Notes under the pieces: generated by a model | Database searches by the model: none | Told to the model about the DNA's origin: nothing | The model's input: only the letters and a program-made list of their open reading frames with translations | Source: Pseudomonas sp. LS44 | Lineage (GTDB): Bacteria; Pseudomonadota; Gammaproteobacteria; Pseudomonadales; Pseudomonadaceae | Assembly: GCF_024730785.1 (NCBI RefSeq) | Contig: NZ_CP102830.1 | Location: 3,758,001 to 3,822,000 of the forward strand | Length of the DNA: 64,000 bases | Direction: 5' to 3' | Position numbers and translations under genes: made by a program | Part shown: positions 48,643 to 60,786 of the stretch, piece after piece | Layout: each line of letters starts with the position of its first letter | Numbering within the stretch: position 1 is the first letter of the stretch

Positions 48643-50181
48643 GTGAACCGGCCCGCGCCCGTCAAACCCGATAATTTCTTCCTGTTGATCTTCCATGCCC
48701 TGCGCCAGCGGCGCGTGCCGATCGCCTTGCGCGTCGCCAGCCACAGCTTATTGCTGGTGGCGCTCGCACTGGTGATCTACGCCCTGGTCATGGGTCTGCA
48801 ATTCAAGCAGGCCATGCAGCAGCAAGCCGACGCGCTGGGGCAGAGCCTGATCACCCAGACAGCCGCCTCGGCCACTGAGCTCCTGGTGTCCAATGACATC
48901 CTCAGCCTCAATGTGCTGCTCAATAACCTGGTGAAAAACCCGCTGGTGGCCCACGCCGCGATCTATAGCGTCGATAACCGCATCCTCGCCGAAGCGGGGT
49001 CGCGGCCGACACAGAATATGCTCGGCGATAACGAAGGGCTGTTTTCCACGCCGATTACGTTCCAGGAAGTGATCGCCGGGCATCTTCGCCTCAGCCTCGA
49101 CATGCAGCAATTTCAGCAGCCGATGACCATCAGCCTGCAGAGCATGGGCCTGCTTAGCCTGATCTTGCTGGCCTTGACCCTGTCGTTGAGCCTGCGCCTG
49201 GGCCGACACCTGTCGACGCCGCTGATGCAGCTGCGCGTGTGGCTGCGCGATCCGGACGATCCGGCTCCGGCCGCGGGTCGCCAGGACGAGATCGGCGATC
49301 TGGCCCGCCAGCTACAGGCGCGCCTGGTCCCAGAGAAACCCGAGCCGGAGCCGGCGCCCATCGACGAACACGACTTCGGCGAAGAAGACGATTTTCCAGA
49401 CGAAGAAGATCCGAGCCCCAGTTTTGAAATCCGTGATCTGCGCGACGACAGCTTCGATCACGGCGACCTGGATGATGACCTTCGCGAGCCACCCCTGAAA
49501 CCAGCGGCACGCCTGACCAGCATCGATGAGGACGATCCCTTCGTGGAACTGCGCGAGCCGCTGTTCGAGGAAGAGCAGGCGCCGCCCCCGGTCATCGTCG
49601 ACGAACCGCAACAGAGCGCCGTGCTGGCCATTCAACTGGGCGCGCAAGAACAGCTGCGACGCCTGCCACGCGCACGCCTGATGGATCTGCTGCAGCGCTA
49701 TCGCGATTGCCTGGAAGAAGCCGCCGCGCTCTATAAGGGCACCTTGCATACCCTCAGTGACGGCGGCAGCCTGATCGTTTTCCACAGCAAGGCCAGCGGT
49801 GATGATTACCTGACCCATGCCATCTGCTGCGGCGAACTGATGCGCGCCCTCGGCCATGCCTTGCAGATTGAAGTGGCGGACAGCGGCATCACCCTGCAAC
49901 TGCAACTCGGCCTGACTCACGGCGACAATCTGAACGGTCTCAGCCAAGGCGATCTACTGCTCAGCGAGACCGCGCAGAACGCCCTGGCGCTATCACAACA
50001 CAGCCGCAATCTGCTGCTGGTCGAACGCGACGTGGCCGACGACAACCTGCTACGTCAACGGGTGCGCATCCGGCCGATCGCCAGCCCGGAAGGTGCCTGC
50101 TGCGTCGAGCGCTTGCTGGAGCCGTATCCGTCACTGCTCGAACGGCAATTGACGCGCATGCACGAAGGCCGCCCGCACTGA
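48643..50181 (+). CDS. AhpA/YtjB-like membrane protein with HAMP and acidic linker
   Basis: A 512-residue protein. TM1 is at about 29-50 (HSLLLVALALVIYALVMGLQ) and TM2 at about 168-187, enclosing a periplasmic sensor-like domain. HAMP-like sequence follows, then a very acidic stretch (about 230-315, rich in Asp/Glu/Pro). The cytoplasmic C-terminus (LDLLQRYRDCLEEAAALYKG...FHSKASGDDYLTHAICCG) vaguely recalls a nucleotide cyclase fold without recognisable catalytic residues. The N-terminal half matches the AhpA/SMP family. The start is a GTG at 48643. It corresponds in position to PA4961. Function is unknown. Confidence 0.75.
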   Translation: MNRPAPVKPDNFFLLIFHALRQRRVPIALRVASHSLLLVALALVIYALVMGLQFKQAMQQQADALGQSLITQTAASATELLVSNDILSLNVLLNNLVKNPLVAHAAIYSVDNRILAEAGSRPTQNMLGDNEGLFSTPITFQEVIAGHLRLSLDMQQFQQPMTISLQSMGLLSLILLALTLSLSLRLGRHLSTPLMQLRVWLRDPDDPAPAAGRQDEIGDLARQLQARLVPEKPEPEPAPIDEHDFGEEDDFPDEEDPSPSFEIRDLRDDSFDHGDLDDDLREPPLKPAARLTSIDEDDPFVELREPLFEEEQAPPPVIVDEPQQSAVLAIQLGAQEQLRRLPRARLMDLLQRYRDCLEEAAALYKGTLHTLSDGGSLIVFHSKASGDDYLTHAICCGELMRALGHALQIEVADSGITLQLQLGLTHGDNLNGLSQGDLLLSETAQNALALSQHSRNLLLVERDVADDNLLRQRVRIRPIASPEGACCVERLLEPYPSLLERQLTRMHEGRPH

Positions 50182-50200
50182 TCGAGTGCGGCGCGCGCCC

Positions 50201-50482
50201 ATGACCACCCCCGATCAACCATCCACTCCCCAGGCGGGCCGTTGGCCTAGCGCTGGGGCCGAGTCATTTCTAGCCGATTGCTAGTCGCCGGACTGCTACC
50301 TGCCCGACGCCGATGCGCTCGCCTTCAAGCTAGGCACCGGTTACGCCGGCGCCTTCGGCCATCGGGGTTTCCGCCATTCGTTGTTATTGGCCCTGCGCGA
50401 CCTGGGCGGCGCGCTGAAGGCCGGCGCATTGGCCTTAGACGGCGGCGCCGTACGCCTCTGGCTGCGCGCCAGACGGACATAA
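50201..50482 (+). pseudogene. Decayed DUF457 (YdjM-like metal-dependent hydrolase) remnant
   Basis: Reading from ATG 50201, codon 28 is an in-frame TAG (50282-50284). The frame then continues open to a TAA at 50480. The part after the stop, CYLPDADALAFKLGTGYAGA then FGHRGFRHSLLLAL, carries the PDxD and HRGxxHS motifs of membrane-bound DUF457 hydrolases. The N-terminal helix before PDxD and most of the membrane region after HRGxxHS are missing (the family is usually about 200-330 residues). A truncated, stop-interrupted relic fits best. Confidence 0.65.
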
Positions 50483-50506
50483 AAAAGCCCGCGCTGGGCG
50501 GGCTTT
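50481..50506 (-). terminator. Intrinsic terminator after pqiC
   Basis: A 9-bp stem AAAGCCCGC/GCGGGCTTT with loop GCTGG; on the minus strand it is followed by further T residues. It also overlaps the stop of the DUF457 relic. Confidence 0.88.
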
Positions 50507-50522
50507 GGGAATGTTGCAGCGC

Positions 50523-51233
50523 TTAGAAGCGAAACACCTCGACGTCGGTACGCACTGGCGCGGCCATCGGAATCTTCGGCTCCTCGGGCTCCTTGGGTTT
50601 CGCCGCGGCAGCCGCCGGCTTGCGCGGCGTCTCGGCAACCGGCGCTGGCTCCCGAGCCACCGGCCGCACCGCCACCGCCAACTCTTCGACCATGCGCTGC
50701 AACAGCAGGCTCTGCGCGCGGACCTGATCGGCCGGCGTACCCTGATGTGCTTCCTGCAATCGCACCATACGGCTTTCGCGGAGCTGGCCACGCTTATCCA
50801 GCACACGCCAATGCGCTTCGAGCACCGCCGGCTGTTGCGGACCGGAATCGAGCCGGGAGATCGACACCAGAACCTGCGCATCCGCGCTGAAGCCTTCTGA
50901 CGCCGGTGCCAATGCCAGGCGCTGGGTATCCAAGCGCCAGGCCAGCTGATGCAACAGCAACTGCTTGATATCCGCCGCCAGACTGCCGGCCCAGCGTTCA
51001 TCGGGCGCTGGAGTCAGGCTGCCGTCGGGTTGGCGCTGCAAGAGCGTTTCCCGCTGCAGGTAATCGGCTACCTCGACCGGCCCAAGCAGAACCGCTGGGC
51101 CGTCTTTATGTTCGGACACGCTCGGGGCGCCACTGTCGAGCTTATACAGCGGCAACGGTTGATGACTTACGCAAGCCGCCAGGCCGAGCACCCCTACCAG
51201 CAGAATGAGTTTTGGGACACGCAATCCAATCAT
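50523..51233 (-). CDS. pqiC: PqiC/YmbA-family outer-membrane lipoprotein
   Basis: A 236-residue lipoprotein. The leader MIGLRVPKLILLVGVLGLAA ends in lipobox LAAC with Cys21. The ABC_trans_aux-type core includes YKLDSGAPS, LLGPVEVADYLQRETLLQR and DERWAGSLAADIKQLLLHQL. PqiC partners PqiA/PqiB in MCE-type lipid transport, but no pqiAB genes are nearby, so the symbol marks the family, not a shown pathway. The Pro/Lys/Glu-rich tail (about 195-228) is unusual. The ATG at 51233, with GGTGGGA upstream, is preferred to 51245. Confidence 0.82.
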   Translation of the reverse strand: MIGLRVPKLILLVGVLGLAACVSHQPLPLYKLDSGAPSVSEHKDGPAVLLGPVEVADYLQRETLLQRQPDGSLTPAPDERWAGSLAADIKQLLLHQLAWRLDTQRLALAPASEGFSADAQVLVSISRLDSGPQQPAVLEAHWRVLDKRGQLRESRMVRLQEAHQGTPADQVRAQSLLLQRMVEELAVAVRPVAREPAPVAETPRKPAAAAAKPKEPEEPKIPMAAPVRTDVEVFRF

Positions 51234-51374
51234 TTTTCCCACCATGCAGTCAGTGCACACCGACCGGCAGTCCACCAGGCGCCCAACTGGCGCGTTTCGC
51301 AAGGCGCATATCATCCGCGAAAGTGGCGCCCGACTCCAGCCTGGCTAATGACTGGAATCGCTCTGCAATCAGCT

Positions 51375-53627
51375 TTACGGCTCGACCAGCAGGCTATCGA
51401 CACGCTGAAAGCCCCGCGGCAGCTTGTTACCGCGCCGACCACGCTCGCCTTTGTAATGCTCGAGATCGTCGCTTTTTAGCGACAAAGTGCGCTTCCCTGC
51501 CTGCAACACCAAAGTCGCGCCGGCCGGCAAAACCGCCAGATCGGTCAGATATTCCTCACGGCTGGCGACTCGCTCGCCAGGAATGCCGATGATCTTGTTG
51601 CCCTTGCCCTTGCCGAGTTGCGGCAGATCGCGGACCGGGAACAGCAGCAGACGCCCTTCAGTAGTCACCGCCGCCAGCCAATCCTCTTCGCGGCTGGCCA
51701 GTGGGCGCGGTGCCACGACCTTGGCGCCGCTGGGCAGGCTGAGCAGAGCCTTGCCCGCCTTGTTCTTGGCCTGCAGGTCCTCGCCCTTGACCACAAAGCC
51801 ATAGCCGGCGTCGGAGGCGATCACGTACAACGCCTCGTCCTCGGGCAGCAGAACGCACTCGAAACTGGCGCCTGGCGGCGGCGTCAGCCGGCCGGTGAGC
51901 GGCTCGCCCTGACCCCGCGCCGACGGCAGCGAATGCGCGGCCAACGAGTAGCTGCGCCCACTCGAGTCGATAAACACCGCATATTGGTTGGAACGCCCAG
52001 GAGCGGCAATCTTGAACGCGTCGCCGGCCTTGTACGACAGACCTTCGGCATCGATCTCATGACCCTTGGCGCAGCGCACCCAGCCCTTCTCGGACAGCAC
52101 CACGGTGACCGGCTCGGTTGGCAGCAGCTCGGTTTCCGACAGCGCGCGGGCCTCGACACGGGACACGATCGGCGAACGGCGCGCGTCGCCATACTTGACG
52201 GCATCGTCGAGGATTTCCTGACGCACCAGCTTCTTCAGCTTGGCTTCACTGCCGAGCAGGCTTTGCAGTTTGTCGCGCTCTTTGGCCAGCTCGTCTTGCT
52301 CGCCGCGGATCTTCATTTCTTCCAGGCGCGCCAACTGGCGCAGGCGGGTATCGAGGATGTAATCGGCCTGGATATCGCTGAGATTGAAACGCGCCATCAG
52401 CACCGGCTTGGGCTGATCCTCGGTGCGGATGATGTGAATCACTTCATCCAGATTGAGGAACGCGGTGAGCAAACCTTCCAACAGGTGCAGGCGTTTCTCG
52501 ACCTTGTCCAGGCGGAACTGCAAGCGCCGGCGCACGGTACCGACGCGATACACCAGCCATTCGGTCAACAGCGTGCGCAGGTCCTTGACCTGCGGCTTGC
52601 CGTCCAAGCCGATGACGTTGGTGTTGACCCGGTAGCTGGATTCCAGATCGGTGGTGGCGAACAGGTGCTGCATCAGCTCGTCGGCATCCACCCGGTTGGA
52701 GCGCGGAATGATGACGATGCGGCACGGATGCTCGTGGTCCGACTCGTCGCGCAGGTCGGCGACCATCGGCAGCTTCTTGGCCTGCATCTGCGCGGCGATC
52801 TGCTCGAGCACCTTGGCCCCGGACACCTGGTGCGGCAGCGCAGTGACCACGATGTCGCCATCCTCGACGCGGTACACGGCGCGCATGCGCACCGAGCCAC
52901 GCCCGGTTTCATAGATCTTCAGCAGATCGGCACGCGGGGTGATGACCTCCGCCTCGGTGGGGAAGTCCGGGCCTTGGATATGCTCGCAGAGCTCAGCGAC
53001 CGTGGCCTTCGGCTCGTCGAGCAAATGCACGCAGGCACTCGCCACTTCGCGCAGGTTATGCGGCGGCACATCGGTGGCCATGCCCACGGCGATGCCGGTG
53101 GTGCCGTTGAGCAGGATGTTAGGCAGGCGCGCGGGCAGGGTCGCCGGCTCGTCGAGGGTGCCGTCAAAGTTCGGCACCCAATCCACCGTGCCCTGGCCGA
53201 GCTCGGACAGCAGCACCTCGGAGTAGCGCGACAGGCGCGCCTCGGTGTAACGCATAGCGGCGAAGGACTTCGGATCGTCCGGCGCACCCCAGTTACCCTG
53301 ACCGTCGACCAGCGTGTAGCGGTAGCTGAACGGCTGCGCCATCAACACCATGGCCTCGTAACAGGCGCTGTCGCCGTGCGGGTGGAACTTGCCGAGCACG
53401 TCGCCGACGGTACGCGCCGACTTCTTGTGCTTGGAGTCGGCGTCCAGACCCAACTCGCTCATCGCGTAGACGATGCGCCGCTGCACCGGTTTCAAGCCGT
53501 CGCCGATGTGCGGCAGGGCGCGGTCCATGATCACGTACATGGAATAGTTGAGATAAGCCTGTTCGGTGAAGTCGGCGAGGGAGCGACGCTCCACGCCATC
53601 CAGGCTCAGATCGAGGGGTTCGCTCAT
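51375..53627 (-). CDS. parC: DNA topoisomerase IV subunit A
   Basis: A 750-residue subunit that cuts and rejoins DNA to decatenate chromosomes. The catalytic tyrosine is Tyr127 in [10 protein letters not shown]. The quinolone-resistance region [13 protein letters not shown] has wild-type Ser87 and Glu91, so no classic parC resistance change is present. A C-terminal beta-pinwheel region follows. It starts 7 nt after the retropepsin-like gene, within the parE operon. Confidence 0.97.
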   Translation of the reverse strand: MSEPLDLSLDGVERRSLADFTEQAYLNYSMYVIMDRALPHIGDGLKPVQRRIVYAMSELGLDADSKHKKSARTVGDVLGKFHPHGDSACYEAMVLMAQPFSYRYTLVDGQGNWGAPDDPKSFAAMRYTEARLSRYSEVLLSELGQGTVDWVPNFDGTLDEPATLPARLPNILLNGTTGIAVGMATDVPPHNLREVASACVHLLDEPKATVAELCEHIQGPDFPTEAEVITPRADLLKIYETGRGSVRMRAVYRVEDGDIVVTALPHQVSGAKVLEQIAAQMQAKKLPMVADLRDESDHEHPCRIVIIPRSNRVDADELMQHLFATTDLESSYRVNTNVIGLDGKPQVKDLRTLLTEWLVYRVGTVRRRLQFRLDKVEKRLHLLEGLLTAFLNLDEVIHIIRTEDQPKPVLMARFNLSDIQADYILDTRLRQLARLEEMKIRGEQDELAKERDKLQSLLGSEAKLKKLVRQEILDDAVKYGDARRSPIVSRVEARALSETELLPTEPVTVVLSEKGWVRCAKGHEIDAEGLSYKAGDAFKIAAPGRSNQYAVFIDSSGRSYSLAAHSLPSARGQGEPLTGRLTPPPGASFECVLLPEDEALYVIASDAGYGFVVKGEDLQAKNKAGKALLSLPSGAKVVAPRPLASREEDWLAAVTTEGRLLLFPVRDLPQLGKGKGNKIIGIPGERVASREEYLTDLAVLPAGATLVLQAGKRTLSLKSDDLEHYKGERGRRGNKLPRGFQRVDSLLVEP

Positions 53628-53634
53628 GCGTGCC

Positions 53635-54155
53635 TCACGGAGAAGTGTGTTGGCGCAGCAGCAAGGTGCCGTCGCGCTGGGTGAATTCGAGTTGTTTGAG
53701 GGCGCTCATGCCGAGCAGCACCTCGTCGCCATCCATATTCGGCACGATCAGCGCGGCAACATCCCGCAGCACGATATCGCCCAAGTGCAGACGCGCCAGA
53801 GCGGTCCGCCAGCCGGTGACACGGCCATTGGCGGTGCTCAGTTCGATCGGCGCACCCCGCGACAAACCAAGCCGCTCGGCCAGCGCCGCAGGGATCGCCA
53901 CCTGGGTCGCGCCGGTATCGAGCAGGAAGGTCACCTGTTGGCCGTCGATCTGTCCGTCGAGCAAATAGTGGCCACCGCGACTGCTGAGCAGACGCACTTC
54001 GATATAGCCCTCGCCGCGCACCGATTGCGGCGCACGGTTGGGATTGTGCTGGCGCTGCTCCCACAAGCCAAACAAATGCGTGGCCAGCAACAGTCCGGCG
54101 CCCCAGGCGAGGACCCACATGACCCGCCCGGCGCGGCGGCCAGCGCCCTGCTCGC

Positions 54156-54159
<4 letters not shown>
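53635..54159 (-). CDS. Membrane-anchored retropepsin-like aspartic protease
   Basis: A 174-residue protein with one N-terminal membrane helix ([20 protein letters not shown], about 13-32) and a periplasmic clan AA protease domain. The catalytic motif is [12 protein letters not shown] with Asp81. Single-domain retropepsins of this type act as dimers. The C-terminal [20 protein letters not shown] segment is conserved. Its ATG overlaps the stop of the phytase-like gene (ATGA). The substrate is unknown. Confidence 0.88.
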
Positions 54160-57648
<3,489 letters not shown>

Positions 57649-57695
57649 GGGCGGGAGGCTACAGGCTGCATGCGGCACGCTGCAAGCTCGGGGCC

Positions 57696-58511
57696 TCAAT
57701 AGCCTTTGACGCTGTAGTCGACCTCGAAATCGATCCCGGTAACCCGCGATACTCCGGTGTCCAGACGACCGTCGGCATGCAGGCGCAGCCAGCGATAACC
57801 GGGCGCCTCGGCGCCCACGCAGAACTCCTCGCTGCCCGGCGCGAACTGCACGCAGGTGGACGGCGAGGCGAGCAGCCGCACACCATTGCGCTGCCGGTCG
57901 ATCTCCTGGTGAACGTGGCCCCAGAGCACCGCGCGCACCTGCGAATAGCGGTCGAGTACCGCGAACAGCGCATCGGCATTGCGCAAGCCGATCGGCTCCA
58001 TCCAGGCGCAGCCGATGTCCACCGGATGGTGATGCAGGCAGATCAGATGATGGCGCTGCGGCGCCTCCCGCAGGGCCTGCTCGAGCAGCTCCAGCTGCTC
58101 TGCATCGAGTAAACCGGGCACGGCACCGGGAATCGAGGAGTCGAGCAGGACGATGCGCCAGGCACCCAGGTCGACGATCGGCTCGAGCAAATCACTGCCG
58201 CTGCAGGCGTCCTCCATGACCGGTATCTCGTCATGATTGCCGGCCAACCAGCGCGCTGGCGCGGCTAGCGTCTCGCTCATCTGGCGAAAACGCCGATAGG
58301 ACGCTGGGCTGGCATCTTGCGAGAGGTCGCCGGTGGCTAGCACCAGATCGATGTCCGCCTGTTCTTCGCTGACCCGCTGGATCACCTGCTGCAGGCTGTC
58401 GCGGGTATCCATGCCAAGCAGCTTGCCGTCCGCCTCGGCGAACAGGTGGCTGTCGGACAACTGGACCAGCAGTACCGAAGAATCAGCAGCGGAAAGCAAT
58501 GAGCTGGGCAA
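57696..58511 (-). CDS. cpdA: 3',5'-cyclic-AMP phosphodiesterase CpdA
   Basis: A 271-residue calcineurin-type phosphoesterase that lowers cAMP and so restrains Vfr in Pseudomonas. Metal-site motifs are QLSDSHLF, ATGDLSQD, LAGNHDEIP, LHHHPVD and LWGHVHQEI, all intact. The frame opens with a TTG at 58511, with GGAAA upstream; no in-frame ATG fits before the first motif. yqiA follows after 47 nt. Confidence 0.94.
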   Translation of the reverse strand: MPSSLLSAADSSVLLVQLSDSHLFAEADGKLLGMDTRDSLQQVIQRVSEEQADIDLVLATGDLSQDASPASYRRFRQMSETLAAPARWLAGNHDEIPVMEDACSGSDLLEPIVDLGAWRIVLLDSSIPGAVPGLLDAEQLELLEQALREAPQRHHLICLHHHPVDIGCAWMEPIGLRNADALFAVLDRYSQVRAVLWGHVHQEIDRQRNGVRLLASPSTCVQFAPGSEEFCVGAEAPGYRWLRLHADGRLDTGVSRVTGIDFEVDYSVKGY

Positions 58512-58632
58512 GGCGACATTTCCAGATCAGGGTCAGAGAATTATGGTGGCTCAATGACAGGGGGGTAAAGCGGCGTTCTAGACGCGCGTCACAGTTAGCT
58601 ATCGGCGGGTGCGCAATTTTCTGCACAACCCA

Positions 58633-59085
58633 TTACAGCAACGGCTCCAGTTCATGCCCACAGGCCAGGCAATAGCTGAGCCATTCGCCGAGGAACAGAT
58701 TGAGCTGGGATTTCTCATCCGGCTGATGCATGGCGGCGTTGGGATAGGGATAGATACTGCGGAAACGCCGAGCATTTTCGGCGCGCACCACTTCGGCCAT
58801 GCGCGCATCGTGATAGACCCGCACCTCCAGGCGCGGCACCGGCAACCACGGCAGGCTGTGCTCCTGGCAGACCTGCAAGGTTGTGGTGTAGGGACAGCTT
58901 TCCAATACATCCAGAGCCAGCACGCCGAGCAGTCGCTCGCCTTGGCTCAAGCCCACGCGCCGGGAGTCCGGTTTGTCGCGCATCGCCGGCAACAGGCGCA
59001 TCAGATGGGCGTAGTTGGTCTCGCAGGTGGACTGCAATTCGACCAGGTCGACCCGGTAGCGATCCCGTAGCAGGGTTACACCCAT
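58633..59085 (-). CDS. DUF1249 family protein (YqiB-like)
   Basis: A 150-residue cytoplasmic protein of unknown function. RDRYRVDLVELQSTCETNYA and LEVRVYHDARMAEVVRAENA are the DUF1249 signature. The ATG at 59085 lies inside the end of aspP (10-nt overlap), so translation is coupled. It is conserved between the nudix and cpdA genes from Pseudomonas to E. coli. Confidence 0.9.
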   Translation of the reverse strand: MGVTLLRDRYRVDLVELQSTCETNYAHLMRLLPAMRDKPDSRRVGLSQGERLLGVLALDVLESCPYTTTLQVCQEHSLPWLPVPRLEVRVYHDARMAEVVRAENARRFRSIYPYPNAAMHQPDEKSQLNLFLGEWLSYCLACGHELEPLL

Positions 59086-59693
59086 AGCCCCCGTACCTCG
59101 GCGCGATTGAGCGCCAGCCACTGCAGCGCAATGATGCTCGCCGCATTGTTGATCCGCCCATCCCTGACCGCCTGCAAGGCATCTTCAAGCGGCCAGACGT
59201 GGACGCGAATATCCTCGCCCTCTTCGGCCAGCCCATGTACTCCGCCAGCGCCAGCGCTGTCGCAGCGCGCCAGGAATAGATGCACCAGTTCGTCGCTGCC
59301 GCCCGGCGAGGGGAAATACTGGGTGATCGGCCACAGCGCGCCGAGTTGCAAACCGGCTTCCTCCTGCGCCTCGCGGTGCGCGACTTCCTCGGGCTGCTCG
59401 TCGGTGTCGATCAACCCGGCGACCAGCTCCAGCAACCACGGGCTGGTGGCTTTGCCCAACGCGCCAACCCGAAACTGCTCAATCAGCACCACGCAATCGT
59501 GCTGTGGATCGTAGGGCAGCACGCACACGGCGTCGTGGCGAACGAACAGCTCGCGGTCGATCTGCCGGCTCATGCCCCCGCCAAACAGCTCATGACGCAG
59601 GTGCACACGGTCGAGCCGGTAGAAGCCGCGAAAGCAGTTTTCGCGCTGGACGATCTCGACCGCGTTCGGACCTGGTTTGAATGTTTCGCTCAT
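59076..59693 (-). CDS. nudF: ADP-ribose pyrophosphatase, Nudix family
   Basis: A 205-residue hydrolase that splits ADP-ribose into AMP and ribose-5-phosphate. The Nudix box is complete: GLIDTDEQPEEVAHREAQEE followed by AGL. The N-terminal strand pair (RLDRVHLRHELFGGG) and the dimerising SPWLLELVAG fit the ADPRase group; called aspP in E. coli and some Pseudomonas annotation. Two adjacent ATGs (59696 and 59693) follow a GGGGGA site; I use 59693. It heads the operon leading through cpdA to parC. Confidence 0.94.
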   Translation of the reverse strand: MSETFKPGPNAVEIVQRENCFRGFYRLDRVHLRHELFGGGMSRQIDRELFVRHDAVCVLPYDPQHDCVVLIEQFRVGALGKATSPWLLELVAGLIDTDEQPEEVAHREAQEEAGLQLGALWPITQYFPSPGGSDELVHLFLARCDSAGAGGVHGLAEEGEDIRVHVWPLEDALQAVRDGRINNAASIIALQWLALNRAEVRGLWV

Positions 59694-59901
59694 CATTCCC
59701 CCACTAACTGCATTTGGTGCCGGCGAAGCCTTGATTCTGGTCATCCTAGCGCGCCATCGAGAGCCGCGCAGCCTCTTTCAAGATCATTCATAGGCTGCCA
59801 GCATAGGCCGTACGCAAGCCGCCTCGGTTGTCGAACTCAACGGCTCGCCGGCAGTCGAAGACCGACAGCCATCCCCCTGAAATACACCGCCAAGGATGCC
59901 C

Positions 59902-60645
59902 ATGCAGTTGCTGAAAGCCACCCTGTTCGCCACCCTGATCATCAGCCTGGCCAGTTGCAGCCTGGTGCCCACGCCGAGCAGCAAAACCGTCGTTCCTCAA
60001 CGCCACGCCTGGGAGCATACCCAGCCCGGTTGTCAGGCAGATGACTGCCCGCTGGTGAATATCGACACGCTGACCTTCACCGACGACCCGCAGCTCAACG
60101 CCCTGATCGAAAAAAATCTGCTGGAAATGACCCGCGACAGTGAGGGCGATCCATTGCCAGCGTCCCTGCAGTCCTACGAACAGGACTTTCTCGCCAGCGC
60201 ACAGCCTGGCTGGAGCAGCTACCTGCAAGCCAAGCTGCGTGAACAGCACGATGGCCTGTTGATCATCGAACTGTCCAGCTACCTGGCGACCGGCGGCGCA
60301 CATGGAATGCCGGGGCGACGCTTCATCAACTACGACAGCAAGCTGAAAAAACCGCTGACATTGCGCGACATGCTATTGCCCGGCCAGGAAGATGCCTTCT
60401 GGAAACTGGCGCAGGACGCACACCGTCGCTGGCTCGCCGCCGAGAAGCTCGATCAGGATGCCGACTATCAGAAGACCTGGCCGTTCCAGGAAACCGCCAA
60501 CGTCGCGCTCACCTACGGTGCGGTGCTGCTGAAATACGACAGCTACAGCATCGCACCGTACTCCAGCGGCCATCCGGAACTGAAAATCCCCTACCCGCAG
60601 CTCAACGGCGTACTCAAGCCGCAGTACTTCCCGGGCCGTGGCTGA
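59902..60645 (+). CDS. RsiV-family (DUF3298) lipoprotein
   Basis: A 247-residue lipoprotein with lipobox LASC (Cys19). The mature part has a DUF4163-like region (NALIEKNLLEMTRD) and a DUF3298 region with LATGGAHGMPGRRFINYD and KKPLTLRDMLLPG. The same fold occurs in the anti-sigma factor RsiV, but no sigma-factor gene is nearby and there is no cytoplasmic domain, so a regulatory role is not implied. AAGGA precedes the ATG at 59902. It is divergent from nudF. Confidence 0.87.
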   Translation: MQLLKATLFATLIISLASCSLVPTPSSKTVVPQRHAWEHTQPGCQADDCPLVNIDTLTFTDDPQLNALIEKNLLEMTRDSEGDPLPASLQSYEQDFLASAQPGWSSYLQAKLREQHDGLLIIELSSYLATGGAHGMPGRRFINYDSKLKKPLTLRDMLLPGQEDAFWKLAQDAHRRWLAAEKLDQDADYQKTWPFQETANVALTYGAVLLKYDSYSIAPYSSGHPELKIPYPQLNGVLKPQYFPGRG

Positions 60646-60669
60646 GCCGCGCATGGCCAGACTCGACAC

Positions 60670-60771
60670 GTAGGGCGGACCGGTGCGCCGGCCGCTCAGG
60701 AGCGCAGCGAACAGTCCGCCAGTGATAGCCGGTCAGCATTGTCGGCGTACTGCTGCGCGAGTACGCCCTAC
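60670..60771. repeat. Diverged GTAGGGCG palindrome
   Basis: Outer arms GTAGGGCGGAC and GTACGCCCTAC enclose about 80 nt between the convergent lipoprotein and cytX genes. It appears related to family E but is decayed. Confidence 0.5.
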
Positions 60772-60786
60772 TCCCGAATCACCCTG

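Noticed and set aside
51375..53627. Quinolone-resistance change in parC
   Set aside because: Ser87 and Glu91 are both wild type.
51618..53684. A 688-codon plus-strand open frame opposite parC, and a similar one at 55478-57142 opposite parE
   Set aside because: Both are complements of conserved topoisomerase genes; their translations lack any known fold.
59902..60645. Anti-sigma factor, from the RsiV-like fold
   Set aside because: The protein is a lipoprotein without a cytoplasmic domain, and no ECF sigma-factor gene is adjacent.
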